Shown here in pieces: positions 34,804 through 43,230 of a DNA stretch of 64,000 nt (position 1 is the stretch's first letter; the number at the start of each line of letters is the position of its first letter). Location: contig JASJDM010000008.1 in assembly GCA_030065125.1 (NCBI GenBank), positions 26,556 to 90,555 of the forward strand, given 5' to 3'. This DNA comes from Lysobacterales bacterium. Lineage in GTDB: Bacteria > Pseudomonadota > Gammaproteobacteria > Xanthomonadales > SZUA-38. A model generated the notes under the pieces. The model did not search any database. It was not told the DNA's origin and saw only the letters and a program-made list of their open reading frames with translations. The translations under genes were made by a program, and so were the position numbers.

Positions 34804-35566
34804 GTGAGCTTCCCTCCTCTTTGAACGGGCTGGCCCAGGCGTTGAAATTATGGAACACGCGCTTCAGCGTTGCCGGATCGGCTTCGAGTTCCTGTTTTGC
34901 CCAGGCGGCCAGGGACTCGGCGTTGGCCAGTTCCTTGGGCCCATAGCAGCCGAAACATCCCCGGTTGTAACTGGGGCACAGAGCACCGCAGCCTGAGTGG
35001 GTCACCGGGCCCAGGCAAATCGAGCCATTGGAAACGGGGATGCAGGGGTTGCCCTTGCGCTTGCACTCCACGCATACGCTGTGGTGCGGGATGTTGGCGC
35101 GTCGGCGGTTGAGGAAAGAGCCGATCAGCTCCACCAACTGGTACTTGTTGATGGGGCATCCGCGCAGCTCAAAGTCCACCTTCACGTGCTCGGCAATGGG
35201 CGTAGAGGTCTCCAGGGTGGAGATGAATTCGGGGGACGCGTATACCGCCCGGGTGAATTCCCTGACGTCAGCGAAATTGCGCAGGGCCTGGATGCCGCCG
35301 GACGTCGCGCAGGCACCAATGGTGATCAGCAGCCCGGACTGTGCCCGGATGTCGACAATGCGCTCCAGGTCATGGGGTGTGGTCACCGATCCCTCGACCA
35401 GCGACACGTCGTAGGGGCCTTCCACTACGGCGCTGCTGGCTTCCGGGAAATTGGCGATTTCCACCGCGCCGGCCACCGCCAGCAGTTCGTCTTCACAGTC
35501 CAGCAGGCTGAGCTGACAGCCGTCGCAGGAGGCAAATTTCCATACGGCGAGTTTGGGTTTTCTCAT
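34796..35566 (-). CDS. [NiFe] hydrogenase small (delta) subunit, group 3b type
   Basis: A 256-residue subunit related to the NADH dehydrogenase 20-kDa/NuoB fold. Cys14 and Cys17 ([13 protein letters not shown]) start the proximal [4Fe-4S] site, continued by GACATSGG and a later [10 protein letters not shown]-terminal Cys-rich segment ([33 protein letters not shown]) binds further clusters. It passes electrons between the NiFe site and the flavin/beta subunits. Its ATG directly follows the gamma-subunit TAA with no spacing. Confidence 0.92.
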   Translation of the reverse strand: MRKPKLAVWKFASCDGCQLSLLDCEDELLAVAGAVEIANFPEASSAVVEGPYDVSLVEGSVTTPHDLERIVDIRAQSGLLITIGACATSGGIQALRNFADVREFTRAVYASPEFISTLETSTPIAEHVKVDFELRGCPINKYQLVELIGSFLNRRRANIPHHSVCVECKRKGNPCIPVSNGSICLGPVTHSGCGALCPSYNRGCFGCYGPKELANAESLAAWAKQELEADPATLKRVFHNFNAWASPFKEEGSSHG

Positions 35567-36394
35567 TTACAGCTCCCGTATCGTCATCACCGGGCTCATG
35601 CGTGGCCAGGGGAAGACCGGTCCGTCCTTGCAGATAAACTCCGGTCCCAGCTGGCAGCGGCCGCACAGGCCAACGGCGCACTTCATATTGCGTTCCATGG
35701 AAATGAATACGTCATCCGGATTCATGCCCCGCCCGGTGAGCTCCGATGCGGTGAAGCGCATCATGATTTCCGGTCCGCAGACGAACGCGGCAGCGCCCCG
35801 GGGTTCCACCTTGGCCCGGCGGATCAGGGTGGTCACCACGCCGATGTGCCGGGTCCAGCCGGGGGTGGCGTTGTCCACGGTGGCTTCCACCTGGATATTG
35901 TGGTCTTTCCAGGACTCCAGTTCGGCGCGGAACAGCAGGTCCTTGGGCTCGCGGGAGCCGTAAAGCACCGCAACGTCTTTGTACTTATGCCGGTTTTCGA
36001 TGATGTGGTACACCACCGGGCGCAGCGGCGCCAGTCCAATGCCGCCGGCCACCACCAGGATGTCGCGTCCGGTATGGCTGGCGATGGGCCATTCACTGCC
36101 GTAGGGGCCGCGAATGCCAATCACGTCGCCCACGTGGGCAGCGCTCAGGGCGTGGGTCACCGCGCCAACGTCACGAATCGTATGCACCATGGACCCGTTC
36201 GTTGTGGCGTCACCGCTGATGGAGATGGCGGACTCGCCAACGCCAAAGGCGTACAGCATGTTGAACTGGCCCGGTAAAAAGGAAAAACCGTGATCGCTGG
36301 ATTCGGGCGCCAGCGTCAAGGTGACTACGTCCTCGTTTTCACGCTCGGTTTTCTGGACGACCCAGGGTTGGGGCATCAACAGCTCAGTGCTCAT
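35567..36394 (-). CDS. Hydrogenase gamma subunit, FAD/NAD(P)-binding diaphorase
   Basis: A 275-residue ferredoxin-NADP-reductase-type protein: an FAD-binding barrel, then a nucleotide-binding domain (GRDILVVAGGIGLAPLRPVV). The C-terminal Cys cluster is C239-x4-C244-x2-C247-x7-C255, matching the [2Fe-2S] site of sulfhydrogenase gamma and dihydroorotate dehydrogenase electron-transfer subunits. It exchanges electrons with NAD(P)(H). It follows the cyclic-nucleotide-domain gene by nine bases. Confidence 0.92.
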   Translation of the reverse strand: MSTELLMPQPWVVQKTERENEDVVTLTLAPESSDHGFSFLPGQFNMLYAFGVGESAISISGDATTNGSMVHTIRDVGAVTHALSAAHVGDVIGIRGPYGSEWPIASHTGRDILVVAGGIGLAPLRPVVYHIIENRHKYKDVAVLYGSREPKDLLFRAELESWKDHNIQVEATVDNATPGWTRHIGVVTTLIRRAKVEPRGAAAFVCGPEIMMRFTASELTGRGMNPDDVFISMERNMKCAVGLCGRCQLGPEFICKDGPVFPWPRMSPVMTIREL

Positions 36395-36403
36395 GGTGTT
36401 GGC

Positions 36404-36862
36404 TTACTCCCTGCCATAGACGTCAATCAGCTGCAATCGGGTTTCCACCAAGCGTCTGCTCATGACATTGGCGAATCGCTTGATGACCCGGTATCCCAGT
36501 TCGTGATCTTCCTCGCACTTGCCGCGCAGGCACAGGCCGTCAAACGTGACCACGCGGGTCTGCTCGATGGCCCGGGCGTCAAACATGTAGGTGAAGGGCG
36601 GGAACAGCCAGGACCAGCCCACGATGCCTCCATGCCCTATGGTCTGAAAGCGGAATACGTCCTTGCCGGGCGCGTGCAGCTCCAAAGCCACCTGGCCGTG
36701 TCGCACCAGGAAAAATTGCGTCGCTTTGTTGCCGGTCTTGAACAGGAACTGGCCGGGTTCGAACACCTCCGCCTTGCCGCAGCCGCCGATCAGCTTGCAG
36801 TAACGCTCGGGCAGGTCGGAGAAGAATGCATGCTCGGAAATGATATGCCCTATGTCTTTCAT
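36404..36862 (-). CDS. Cyclic-nucleotide-binding-domain protein inside the hydrogenase operon
   Basis: A 152-residue protein with one Crp-type cyclic-nucleotide-binding domain and no DNA-binding HTH. Recognisable parts are FEPGQFLFKTGNKATQFFLV, the beta roll GQVALELHAPG and the phosphate-cassette region TIGHGGIVGWSWLFPP. The canonical cassette RxA is not clear, so a different ligand is possible. ATG 36862 overlaps the beta-subunit stop (ATGA), and the gamma gene follows after nine bases, so it is made together with the enzyme and may adjust its activity or assembly (inference). Confidence 0.85.
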   Translation of the reverse strand: MKDIGHIISEHAFFSDLPERYCKLIGGCGKAEVFEPGQFLFKTGNKATQFFLVRHGQVALELHAPGKDVFRFQTIGHGGIVGWSWLFPPFTYMFDARAIEQTRVVTFDGLCLRGKCEEDHELGYRVIKRFANVMSRRLVETRLQLIDVYGRE

Positions 36863-38058
36863 AGCTGATCTCGCAGTCTGAATTGCTGGATTTCTTCTGT
36901 AATGTCGATGCCAACCGGGCACCAGGTGATGCAGCGGCCGCAGCCAACGCAGCCTGAGCTGCCGAACTGGTCGTGCCAGGTGCTCAGCTTGTGGGTCATC
37001 CACTGCCGGTAGCGCGAAGCCGTTGAGTGGCGGATCTCGCCGCCGGCAACAAAACTGAATCCGCGATTGAAGCAGGAATCCCAGCGTCGCCAGCGTTCGG
37101 CGTGTTCGCCGGTGAGGTCCGTGGAGTCTTCCACATCACTGCAGAAGCAGGTGGGGCAGGACAGGGTGCAGTTGGCGCAGCTCAGGCAGCGTTCCTCGAT
37201 TTCCCCCCAGTGGATACTCTCCGAGGCCCGCTCAATCAGCTCCCGCAGCCCGTCGGTGTCAACGGTTCGCGTCTGGCCGTCGGCCGCGGAGGCAATGCCG
37301 GCGCGCGCGGATTCGATCTGTGACTCGCTGGCCTCCGCCGTCTGCAGTGCGTCGAGAATCTCCCGCCCGCGCTCTGACCCCGCCTGGGCAACAAACGCAT
37401 GCTTGGGCTCCAGGATTTCCGTCAGGACGAGGTCAAACCCCCCGGCCGCTTCGGGTCCGGTTTTCATGGAGGCGCAGAAGCAGGTTTCCGCCGACTCGGT
37501 GCAGTTCACCGCGATGATCAGGGCGTTGTCCCGACGCTGGGTGTAATCCGGGTCCGGTACCGGGCCGTCTTTCAAGACCTGATCCTGGATGCCTATGGCA
37601 GCCAGTTCGCAGGCCTTTACGCCCAGGAAGGCGTAACGCGGTGCGACCTCCGGCTCGCCGACGCGAACAAAACTCTGGCCCTGCTTCTGCAGCTGCCACA
37701 GCCGCCGCTCCGGCGGGTAGAGAAAGCGTTTCCATGAGTGCGGCCCGACAACAAAGCCGAAACAGGCGTCGTCTTCGCGCTTGCGCAGGCGGTAATGGCC
37801 GGGTGATTGCTCATCGGTCCAGCCCTGGGGAAGGTCGGCGGTGCTGCTGACCTTGTCGTAGGCGATGACACCATCCCTGACGACGGGGCCGATGCATTGA
37901 TACCCATGGTCCAACAGGGTTTGGATCAATTGATCCAGACCCCGCAGCGAAAAGGTGCGAGTGTCGATTTTTGTTCCCTCCTCAGTCACGAAACCCGGAA
38001 TCCTGTCCTTGAACTTGTGACTCGTGACGGCTTTGTCTCGCCGTCCCATGGAGAACAT
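36859..38058 (-). CDS. Hydrogenase beta subunit, 4Fe-4S dicluster protein
   Basis: A protein of up to 399 residues resembling sulfhydrogenase beta subunits. The C-terminal part carries two ferredoxin-type clusters, [16 protein letters not shown] and [14 protein letters not shown]. It is the electron-transfer partner of the gamma diaphorase. The start is unclear. ATG 38058 and 38049 have weak upstream sites, GTG 37989 is possible, and a strong GAGGAGGG at about 37980 is followed by no ATG/GTG/TTG at the right distance, only ATC. It is the first gene of the hydrogenase operon, 116 bp after the FtsX-type permease gene. Confidence 0.9.
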   Translation of the reverse strand: MFSMGRRDKAVTSHKFKDRIPGFVTEEGTKIDTRTFSLRGLDQLIQTLLDHGYQCIGPVVRDGVIAYDKVSSTADLPQGWTDEQSPGHYRLRKREDDACFGFVVGPHSWKRFLYPPERRLWQLQKQGQSFVRVGEPEVAPRYAFLGVKACELAAIGIQDQVLKDGPVPDPDYTQRRDNALIIAVNCTESAETCFCASMKTGPEAAGGFDLVLTEILEPKHAFVAQAGSERGREILDALQTAEASESQIESARAGIASAADGQTRTVDTDGLRELIERASESIHWGEIEERCLSCANCTLSCPTCFCSDVEDSTDLTGEHAERWRRWDSCFNRGFSFVAGGEIRHSTASRYRQWMTHKLSTWHDQFGSSGCVGCGRCITWCPVGIDITEEIQQFRLRDQL

Positions 38059-38174
38059 TACCGCAAAAATTCCCGTTTGCCATTATCGGCTTATACGTGG
38101 ACTTTTGCGGGATTTTCAGCGGCTTTTCGCGCCGTTTGCGGGGCCGGTTTCCGGACCTTCTGAGCTGCCGGAGA

Positions 38175-39407
38175 TCAGCCCCGGGCAATGGCCTCCACCG
38201 GGCGGTAGCGTGAGCCCCGCCAGGCGGGGAACAGGCTGGTCAGAATGCCCAGCACCAGCACCACCAGGTTGGCGATCAGCAGATCCTGCGCCGTCAGTGA
38301 CGGGTACAAAACGGCGCCGGAACCCATCATCTCCATCCCCTGGGCGACCGCTGACAGGTCGATGCCATCCCGCAGGGGCAGCAGGCTGACCACGCCCAGC
38401 GCAGTCCCCGCAATCAGACCCACCAGCAGCAGCATGGTGGACTCCAGCAGGATCTGCACCAGGATGCTGGCAGGCGTCATGCCCAGGGCCTGCATCAGCC
38501 CGATTTCCCGGATACGTTCGAACACGGCCATCATCAGGGTGTTGGCCAGGCCAAATCCGAGCACCACGTAGATCAGGATGACAAACACCAGGATGAAGCC
38601 GTCCATCATGTCGACCATCAGGCCCAGATAACTGTCAATCTCCTTCCAATCCAGCACCTCCAGGGCAGGATCGGCGGCCGCCTGCAGGTGCTGCAGCAGT
38701 TGCGCTGGTTCACGGAAGTTGGAGGCGGACACGGCCAGTTCGGAAATCCCGGTGCCGATGCCCAGCATGGCCTGTACCGTGCTGCGCCCGGCGTAGATGA
38801 ACATTTCCTCCTGGGCCGGCAGCGTGGCCTGGTAAACGCCCACGATACGGAAACCCCGGTCCGCCACGTTATTTTCGGGATCCTGGCTCATGACGACGAC
38901 CCGCTTGCCCAGGCGCGTTTCCAGGCGTTCCACCAATTTGCGTCCGATGATCAGGCCGGTGTCGTCAACCCCCTCCAGATAACGTCCATCGACGATGTCC
39001 TGGGGCCGAAATCCCAGCGCCGCTTCACTGGTCGGATCGATGCCCAGCAGGATGACACCCCGGTTCTCCCGTTCGCTGGATATCATGGCGGGCACCTTGA
39101 CCCGGCCGGTCCAGCCGGTGACGGGCGGCCTGGCCAGGGCTTCCAGCAGGGCACCATCGGGCGCTGGCATGCTGTTGACCACGCTGGGATCATCCCGGTA
39201 ATCCGGGTGGTGAATCTGAACCTCGCCGGGCATGGCCCGGATGCCGTCTATCAGCATCTGCTCCACCATGCCCCGGGTCAGGGCATTCAGGAAAATCATC
39301 GACCACACGCCCAGCATGATGGCGGCCAGCATGACCAGCGTGCGCCGGCGGTTGCGCCACAGGTTGCGCCAGGCCAGGCGGAGAAGGATTTTTGAGGGAG
39401 TAGCCAT
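38175..39407 (-). CDS. ABC transporter permease, FtsX/MacB type
   Basis: A 410-residue permease with the FtsX/LolE plan: an N-terminal helix (TLVMLAAIMLGVWSMIFLNA), a periplasmic domain of about 200 residues (MacB-PCD-like) and three C-terminal helices with the conserved cytoplasmic ERIREIGLMQALGMTP. It forms a likely heterodimer with the 39418-40647 permease, 10 bp upstream. Such exporters move lipoproteins, lipids or peptides out of the inner membrane. No ATPase gene is nearby. Confidence 0.88.
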   Translation of the reverse strand: MATPSKILLRLAWRNLWRNRRRTLVMLAAIMLGVWSMIFLNALTRGMVEQMLIDGIRAMPGEVQIHHPDYRDDPSVVNSMPAPDGALLEALARPPVTGWTGRVKVPAMISSERENRGVILLGIDPTSEAALGFRPQDIVDGRYLEGVDDTGLIIGRKLVERLETRLGKRVVVMSQDPENNVADRGFRIVGVYQATLPAQEEMFIYAGRSTVQAMLGIGTGISELAVSASNFREPAQLLQHLQAAADPALEVLDWKEIDSYLGLMVDMMDGFILVFVILIYVVLGFGLANTLMMAVFERIREIGLMQALGMTPASILVQILLESTMLLLVGLIAGTALGVVSLLPLRDGIDLSAVAQGMEMMGSGAVLYPSLTAQDLLIANLVVLVLGILTSLFPAWRGSRYRPVEAIARG

Positions 39408-39417
39408 CAGCCGGGCT

Positions 39418-40647
39418 TCATATGGCCCGCATGGCCTCGACGGGTTTCATGCGCAGCAGGCGCAGGGCCGGGTACAGCGAGGCGATGATGCAGCCGGCAA
39501 ACACCGCCAGCGGCCCCATCAGCAGCGACGACAGGGAAACCTCCGGAAAAATACGGTCTGACAGGTTGTACTTGGCGGCCACTTCCTCCATGCCCGGCAT
39601 GGGCATACCCACCTCGTACAGGTAGAGCGCCAGCAGGGCTCCCAGCAGCACACCCACGACCAGCCCCAGCAGACCCATCAGGGCGGTTTCCAGGACCACC
39701 ATGCCGGCCAGCTGGCCCGGGCGCAGGCCCAACGCCAGGATGGTACCGAACTCCCGGGTCCGCTCCAGCACCGACATCAGCTGGGTGTTCATGACGCTCA
39801 AGGACACCAGCACGATGAGCACGATGTAAATGAACCAGCCGCTGGAGAAGTCTGCTTCGATGGCCTGTTTCATGCCCGGATGCAGCTGCTCCCAGTCCAC
39901 CACTTCCACCTGGTCCAGACCGGAGAGGTGCTGTTCAACGGCCCCGACGGTGATGGCCAGTTGTTCCAGTCCGGGCGCGACCATGGCCACGCTGTGGCCG
40001 CTGTCCCCCATGGCAAAAGTCTCCTGAAAATAGCCCAGGGGAATCTCCAGGGTGCTGCGGTCCAGGTCGGGCAGTCCGGACTCAAAAATGCCCACCACCG
40101 TGACCACCGCCGCCGCGAAAGAGCCGTCGGCGCCGCTGCCCAGGAAAACCAGCTCGTCTCCGACGCCGCACTTGAGATTCCTCGCGAGGATGCTGCCGAC
40201 AACAGCCTCGGGTGCGTGGTTATCCTGCAGGAACCGACCCTCAATCACCGCGGCAGGTATCGTGGACAGGTCGCCTTCGAAAAGGGGCTGCACGCCCAGC
40301 ACCTGGGCTCCGTAAGATCGCTCCTCGCTGGACACCAGGGCAAATGCGCTGGCCCGTGCTGCACTGTCTACCTCCGGTCCCAGCTCACGCAGCTCCGCAG
40401 CCAGGGATTCCACCGACGCGACCCGGTCCCTGATCCTGGGATTGTCGTTGTAACCGGGGTGCTGAACCTGCATGTGGCCGCTGAAGGTGCGCAGGGTGTT
40501 GTTGATCATCATGTCGTAGGAACCCAGCTGCAGGCAGATGGAAAAGATCAGCAGCACGTTGGAAAACACCATGGCGCTGACCGTCAGCAGGGTCCGCCTG
40601 CGCTGCCGCCAGATATTGCGCCAGGACAGTTTCAGTCGCAGGCTCAT
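39418..40647 (-). CDS. ABC transporter permease, FtsX/MacB type (paralog of the neighbour)
   Basis: A 409-residue permease of the same plan as its downstream neighbour: N-terminal NIWRQRRRTLLTVSAMVFSN, a periplasmic domain, and a C-terminal helix set with LERTREFGTILALGLRPGQL. The two share the NxWRxRRRTL start and the R-E-[IF]-G coupling loop, so they are paralogs likely to pair. Its start overlaps the stop of the LolA-like gene by four bases. Confidence 0.88.
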   Translation of the reverse strand: MSLRLKLSWRNIWRQRRRTLLTVSAMVFSNVLLIFSICLQLGSYDMMINNTLRTFSGHMQVQHPGYNDNPRIRDRVASVESLAAELRELGPEVDSAARASAFALVSSEERSYGAQVLGVQPLFEGDLSTIPAAVIEGRFLQDNHAPEAVVGSILARNLKCGVGDELVFLGSGADGSFAAAVVTVVGIFESGLPDLDRSTLEIPLGYFQETFAMGDSGHSVAMVAPGLEQLAITVGAVEQHLSGLDQVEVVDWEQLHPGMKQAIEADFSSGWFIYIVLIVLVSLSVMNTQLMSVLERTREFGTILALGLRPGQLAGMVVLETALMGLLGLVVGVLLGALLALYLYEVGMPMPGMEEVAAKYNLSDRIFPEVSLSSLLMGPLAVFAGCIIASLYPALRLLRMKPVEAMRAI

Positions 40648-41399
40648 CGGCGTCTCAGGTTGGCCAGAGTAAAGGTGTTTTCGGGCAGGTCCACGTCAAA
40701 CTCGACCTGGTCCAGCCGCAGTTCCGTCCACTCGTCGGGGGTCTCCACCTCCTGCATGCGCATGATCCGCGCCACCGAGCGGCCGCCCATTTCGGCGATG
40801 TCCAGGGTTTCCAGCTGTTTCACCAGCACGCCGTCCTGGTCCCAGAACTGCTGTTGCAGCAGGAGAAAGTCATCCCGCACGCGAACGATTTCCTGCCCCC
40901 ACACGATAGCGGCGTCCTCGTGGGGAATGGACACAATGGTGTAAACCTCGTGGCCATCGATCAGCTCGACCTTTTCCAGGCGGTGGTCGTAGAGATCGAT
41001 GATGTCGGTGGAGCGGCTGATGTCCTTGTTGGAGAAATCGCTGCCCATCCAGCTCTGGTTCATCATGGAGGAGGGGATCTTGATGACCCGGTTGATCCGG
41101 GGCGCGAAGCTCCACATGTTGTCGCCGTTGAGCAGGGTGCCGGTGCCGGCGTCCTTTTTTGGTGCTGTAACCCGTACCAGGGTCAGTTCGGTGCCCTCGC
41201 TCCAGGACTTCATGGACATGCTGCGGGTCCAGCCGTCACCCTGGATGATCATGGTCATTTCCGACACCGAGGTCTGGCCGCGCCAGTGCTCCATGGCCCG
41301 TCGGATGATGTCCCGGGGGTCAATGGGTTCCTCGACCAGGGCCGGGCCGGGCCAGCCGCTGGCGACGGTCAGCGCCAGGAGTAGAAGCCATCGCTGCAT
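40644..41399 (-). CDS. Periplasmic LolA-like (outer membrane lipoprotein-sorting) protein
   Basis: A 251-residue exported protein (signal MQRWLLLLALTVASGWPGPA) of the LolA-like beta-barrel group often called outer membrane lipoprotein-sorting protein. WSFAPRINRVIKIPSSMMNQ and the central SWMGSDFSNKDISR are typical. Together with two LolCE-like permeases it suggests a lipid or lipoprotein export route separate from the housekeeping Lol system (inference). The stop overlaps the permease start. It is divergent from the aminotransferase gene. Confidence 0.85.
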   Translation of the reverse strand: MQRWLLLLALTVASGWPGPALVEEPIDPRDIIRRAMEHWRGQTSVSEMTMIIQGDGWTRSMSMKSWSEGTELTLVRVTAPKKDAGTGTLLNGDNMWSFAPRINRVIKIPSSMMNQSWMGSDFSNKDISRSTDIIDLYDHRLEKVELIDGHEVYTIVSIPHEDAAIVWGQEIVRVRDDFLLLQQQFWDQDGVLVKQLETLDIAEMGGRSVARIMRMQEVETPDEWTELRLDQVEFDVDLPENTFTLANLRRR

Positions 41400-41511
41400 T
41401 TGCCTGTCTCCGTTTGACTACTGCCCGTGACCCAATTCATTTATGGTATGCGCCGCGGACGGCCAACACCATACGTGCGATCCGTGTGTCCAATTCCTTG
41501 AGGAGAAAACG

Positions 41512-42753
41512 TTGACCCGCCTGAACCTGGACTTTGTCCGATCCCAGTTCCCACCCATGCGCGATGCCGAGACCAGGGGCTGGGCGTTTTTCGAAAACGC
41601 CGGCGGATCCTGTGCCCCGGACCAGGTGGTCGACAAACTGGACCATTTCTTCCGCCGGACCAAGGTGCAGCCGTATTACCCCTATGGCCCATCGGAGCAG
41701 GCCGGCGAGGCCATGGATCGCAGCCAGGAGCTGTGGGCCCGGTGCCTCAACGTGGAGCCCGAAGAAATCCAGCTTGGCCCGTCCACCACCATCAACGAGT
41801 ACGTCCTGGCCCAGGCTTTGCGTGCCGAGATGCAGGCGGGAGACCGGGTTATCGTCACCGAGCAGGACCATGAAGCCAACATCGGCGCCTGGGCGCGGCT
41901 GGCTGACACCGGCATCGACGTGCGCTACTGGACGGTGGACCCGGAATCCGGACTGCTGGATGTCGCGGCACTGCAGTCACTGCTCAACGAGCGAACACGA
42001 CTGGTCTGTTTCACCCACTGCTCCAACGTCTGTGCCACCATCAATCCGGTCCGGGAGATTACCGAGCTGTGCCACCAGGCCGGGGCCAGGGTGGTGGTGG
42101 ACGGCGTGTCTTACGCGCCCCATGCGGCGCTGGATCTGCGGGCCCTGGGCGTGGATTTCTACCTGTTCAGTCTCTACAAGACCTACGGCCCCCACATCGG
42201 CCTGATGTACGTGCGGCGTGATCACCTGGAGCATATCCAGAACCAGGGCCACTTCTTCAATGCTGCCTCATTGACCAAGCGGTTGACCCCCGCTGGTCCG
42301 GACCACGGAGAAATTGCCTGCGCCTCCGGCGTCATCGACTATTTTCAGGTCCTGTACGACCACCATCAGCCGGACGCGCCGGCCGATTCGGTAGCGGATA
42401 TGGCGCAACAGGTGTTCCAGTGGGTTGGGCAGCACGAGCAGCAGCTGATGGAGCCGCTGCTGGATTTCCTGGGCGGCCGGTCCAGCGTTCGGGTGCTGGG
42501 TCACCCCCGGCCCGACCGCGACATCCGGGTGCCCACCATCGCCTTCACCAGCGAGCGGGCGGACAACCAGGCCATAGCCGCGGCCATGGCGGACCGCCAG
42601 GTTGGCGTCGGCTTCGGGCATTTCTATGCCTATCGCCTGATGGAAGCGGTAGGTATCGATCCGGCCAGCGGGGTAACCCGTCTGTCGCTGGTGCACTACA
42701 ACACGCCGGAGGAAGTGGAACGGGCAATCCAGGTGCTGGACCCGCTGGTGTAG
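41512..42753 (+). CDS. Class V aminotransferase (cysteine desulfurase-like fold)
   Basis: A 413-residue PLP enzyme. The PLP lysine is in LFSLYKTYGPH; other marks are FENAGGSCAPDQVVDKL, QDHEANIGAW and VVDGVSYAPH. The catalytic Cys loop of true cysteine desulfurases is replaced by VGFGHFYAYRLMEAVG with no Cys, so it is more likely a lyase or epimerase of the family than a SufS. The start is TTG 41512, six bases after AGGAG; the longer frame from 41443 adds a non-conserved His/Cys-rich stretch. A palindromic repeat lies 17 bp after the stop. Confidence 0.88.
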   Translation: MTRLNLDFVRSQFPPMRDAETRGWAFFENAGGSCAPDQVVDKLDHFFRRTKVQPYYPYGPSEQAGEAMDRSQELWARCLNVEPEEIQLGPSTTINEYVLAQALRAEMQAGDRVIVTEQDHEANIGAWARLADTGIDVRYWTVDPESGLLDVAALQSLLNERTRLVCFTHCSNVCATINPVREITELCHQAGARVVVDGVSYAPHAALDLRALGVDFYLFSLYKTYGPHIGLMYVRRDHLEHIQNQGHFFNAASLTKRLTPAGPDHGEIACASGVIDYFQVLYDHHQPDAPADSVADMAQQVFQWVGQHEQQLMEPLLDFLGGRSSVRVLGHPRPDRDIRVPTIAFTSERADNQAIAAAMADRQVGVGFGHFYAYRLMEAVGIDPASGVTRLSLVHYNTPEEVERAIQVLDPLV

Positions 42754-42769
42754 CCCGGTGCCTCACATC

Positions 42770-42830
42770 GGGGTCAGAGTAAAGGGACAGAGTAAATCCT
42801 GGATTTACTCTGTCCCTTTACTCTGACCCC
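42770..42830. repeat. Perfect 30-bp inverted repeat, REP/RAYT-type motif
   Basis: Two identical 30-base arms (42770-42799 and 42801-42830) face each other around a single T. Each arm begins GGGGTCAGAGTAAAGGGACA. A 26-base copy of the outer arm recurs at 63971-63996. The motif resembles GGGGTCAGAGT-type repeats linked to REP-associated tyrosine transposases. The right arm contains the last three codons' worth of sequence and the TAA stop of the response regulator. It could also terminate convergent transcription. Confidence 0.8.
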
Positions 42831-43210
42831 AGCAGTTTGGCCACGGCCTCTTTGAGCTGGGCCATGGTGAACGGTTTGGGCAGCAGGGGTGCGTTGAAAC
42901 GTCGCAGGCCTTCGCTGATGGCCGGGGTGGGGTAACCTGAGGTGAACAGCACCTTCAGGTCCGGAATGCTTTTGATCATCTCCGCGGCAAGCTCAGGGCC
43001 GGCCATGCTGTCGCGCAGGATGACGTCCATCAGGACCGCGTCGAATTCGCCCCCTTGGTCCACCAGCTTGAGAGCCGTGATGGGATCCAGGGCGGATTCG
43101 ACCTGGTAGCCCAGGGTTTCCAGCATTTCCACCACCAGGGTCTGGACCTGGGGGTTGTCGTCCACGAACAGGATTTTCTGGCCGTCGGGTTTGTTCTGTT
43201 CAGCATTCAT
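42818..43210 (-). CDS. Single-domain response regulator
   Basis: A 130-residue CheY-like receiver with no output domain. ILFVDDNP (acidic pair at 17-18), the phosphoacceptor Asp62 in AVLMDVILRD, LFTSGYP and the KPFT lysine are all present. The C-terminus is encoded by the 42770-42830 repeat: the frame ends KLLGSE then TAA. ATG 43210 is preferred over ATG 43234, which overlaps hemY. It has no sensor kinase beside it and follows hemY by 20 bp. Confidence 0.9.
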   Translation of the reverse strand: MNAEQNKPDGQKILFVDDNPQVQTLVVEMLETLGYQVESALDPITALKLVDQGGEFDAVLMDVILRDSMAGPELAAEMIKSIPDLKVLFTSGYPTPAISEGLRRFNAPLLPKPFTMAQLKEAVAKLLGSE

Positions 43211-43230
43211 GCAGTGATCCCGCGAAAGCG

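Noticed and set aside
34997..36277. 426-codon plus-strand ORF opposite the hydrogenase gamma and delta genes
   Set aside because: Antisense shadow of two clear hydrogenase subunits; His/Gly/Gln-rich composition typical of shadows.
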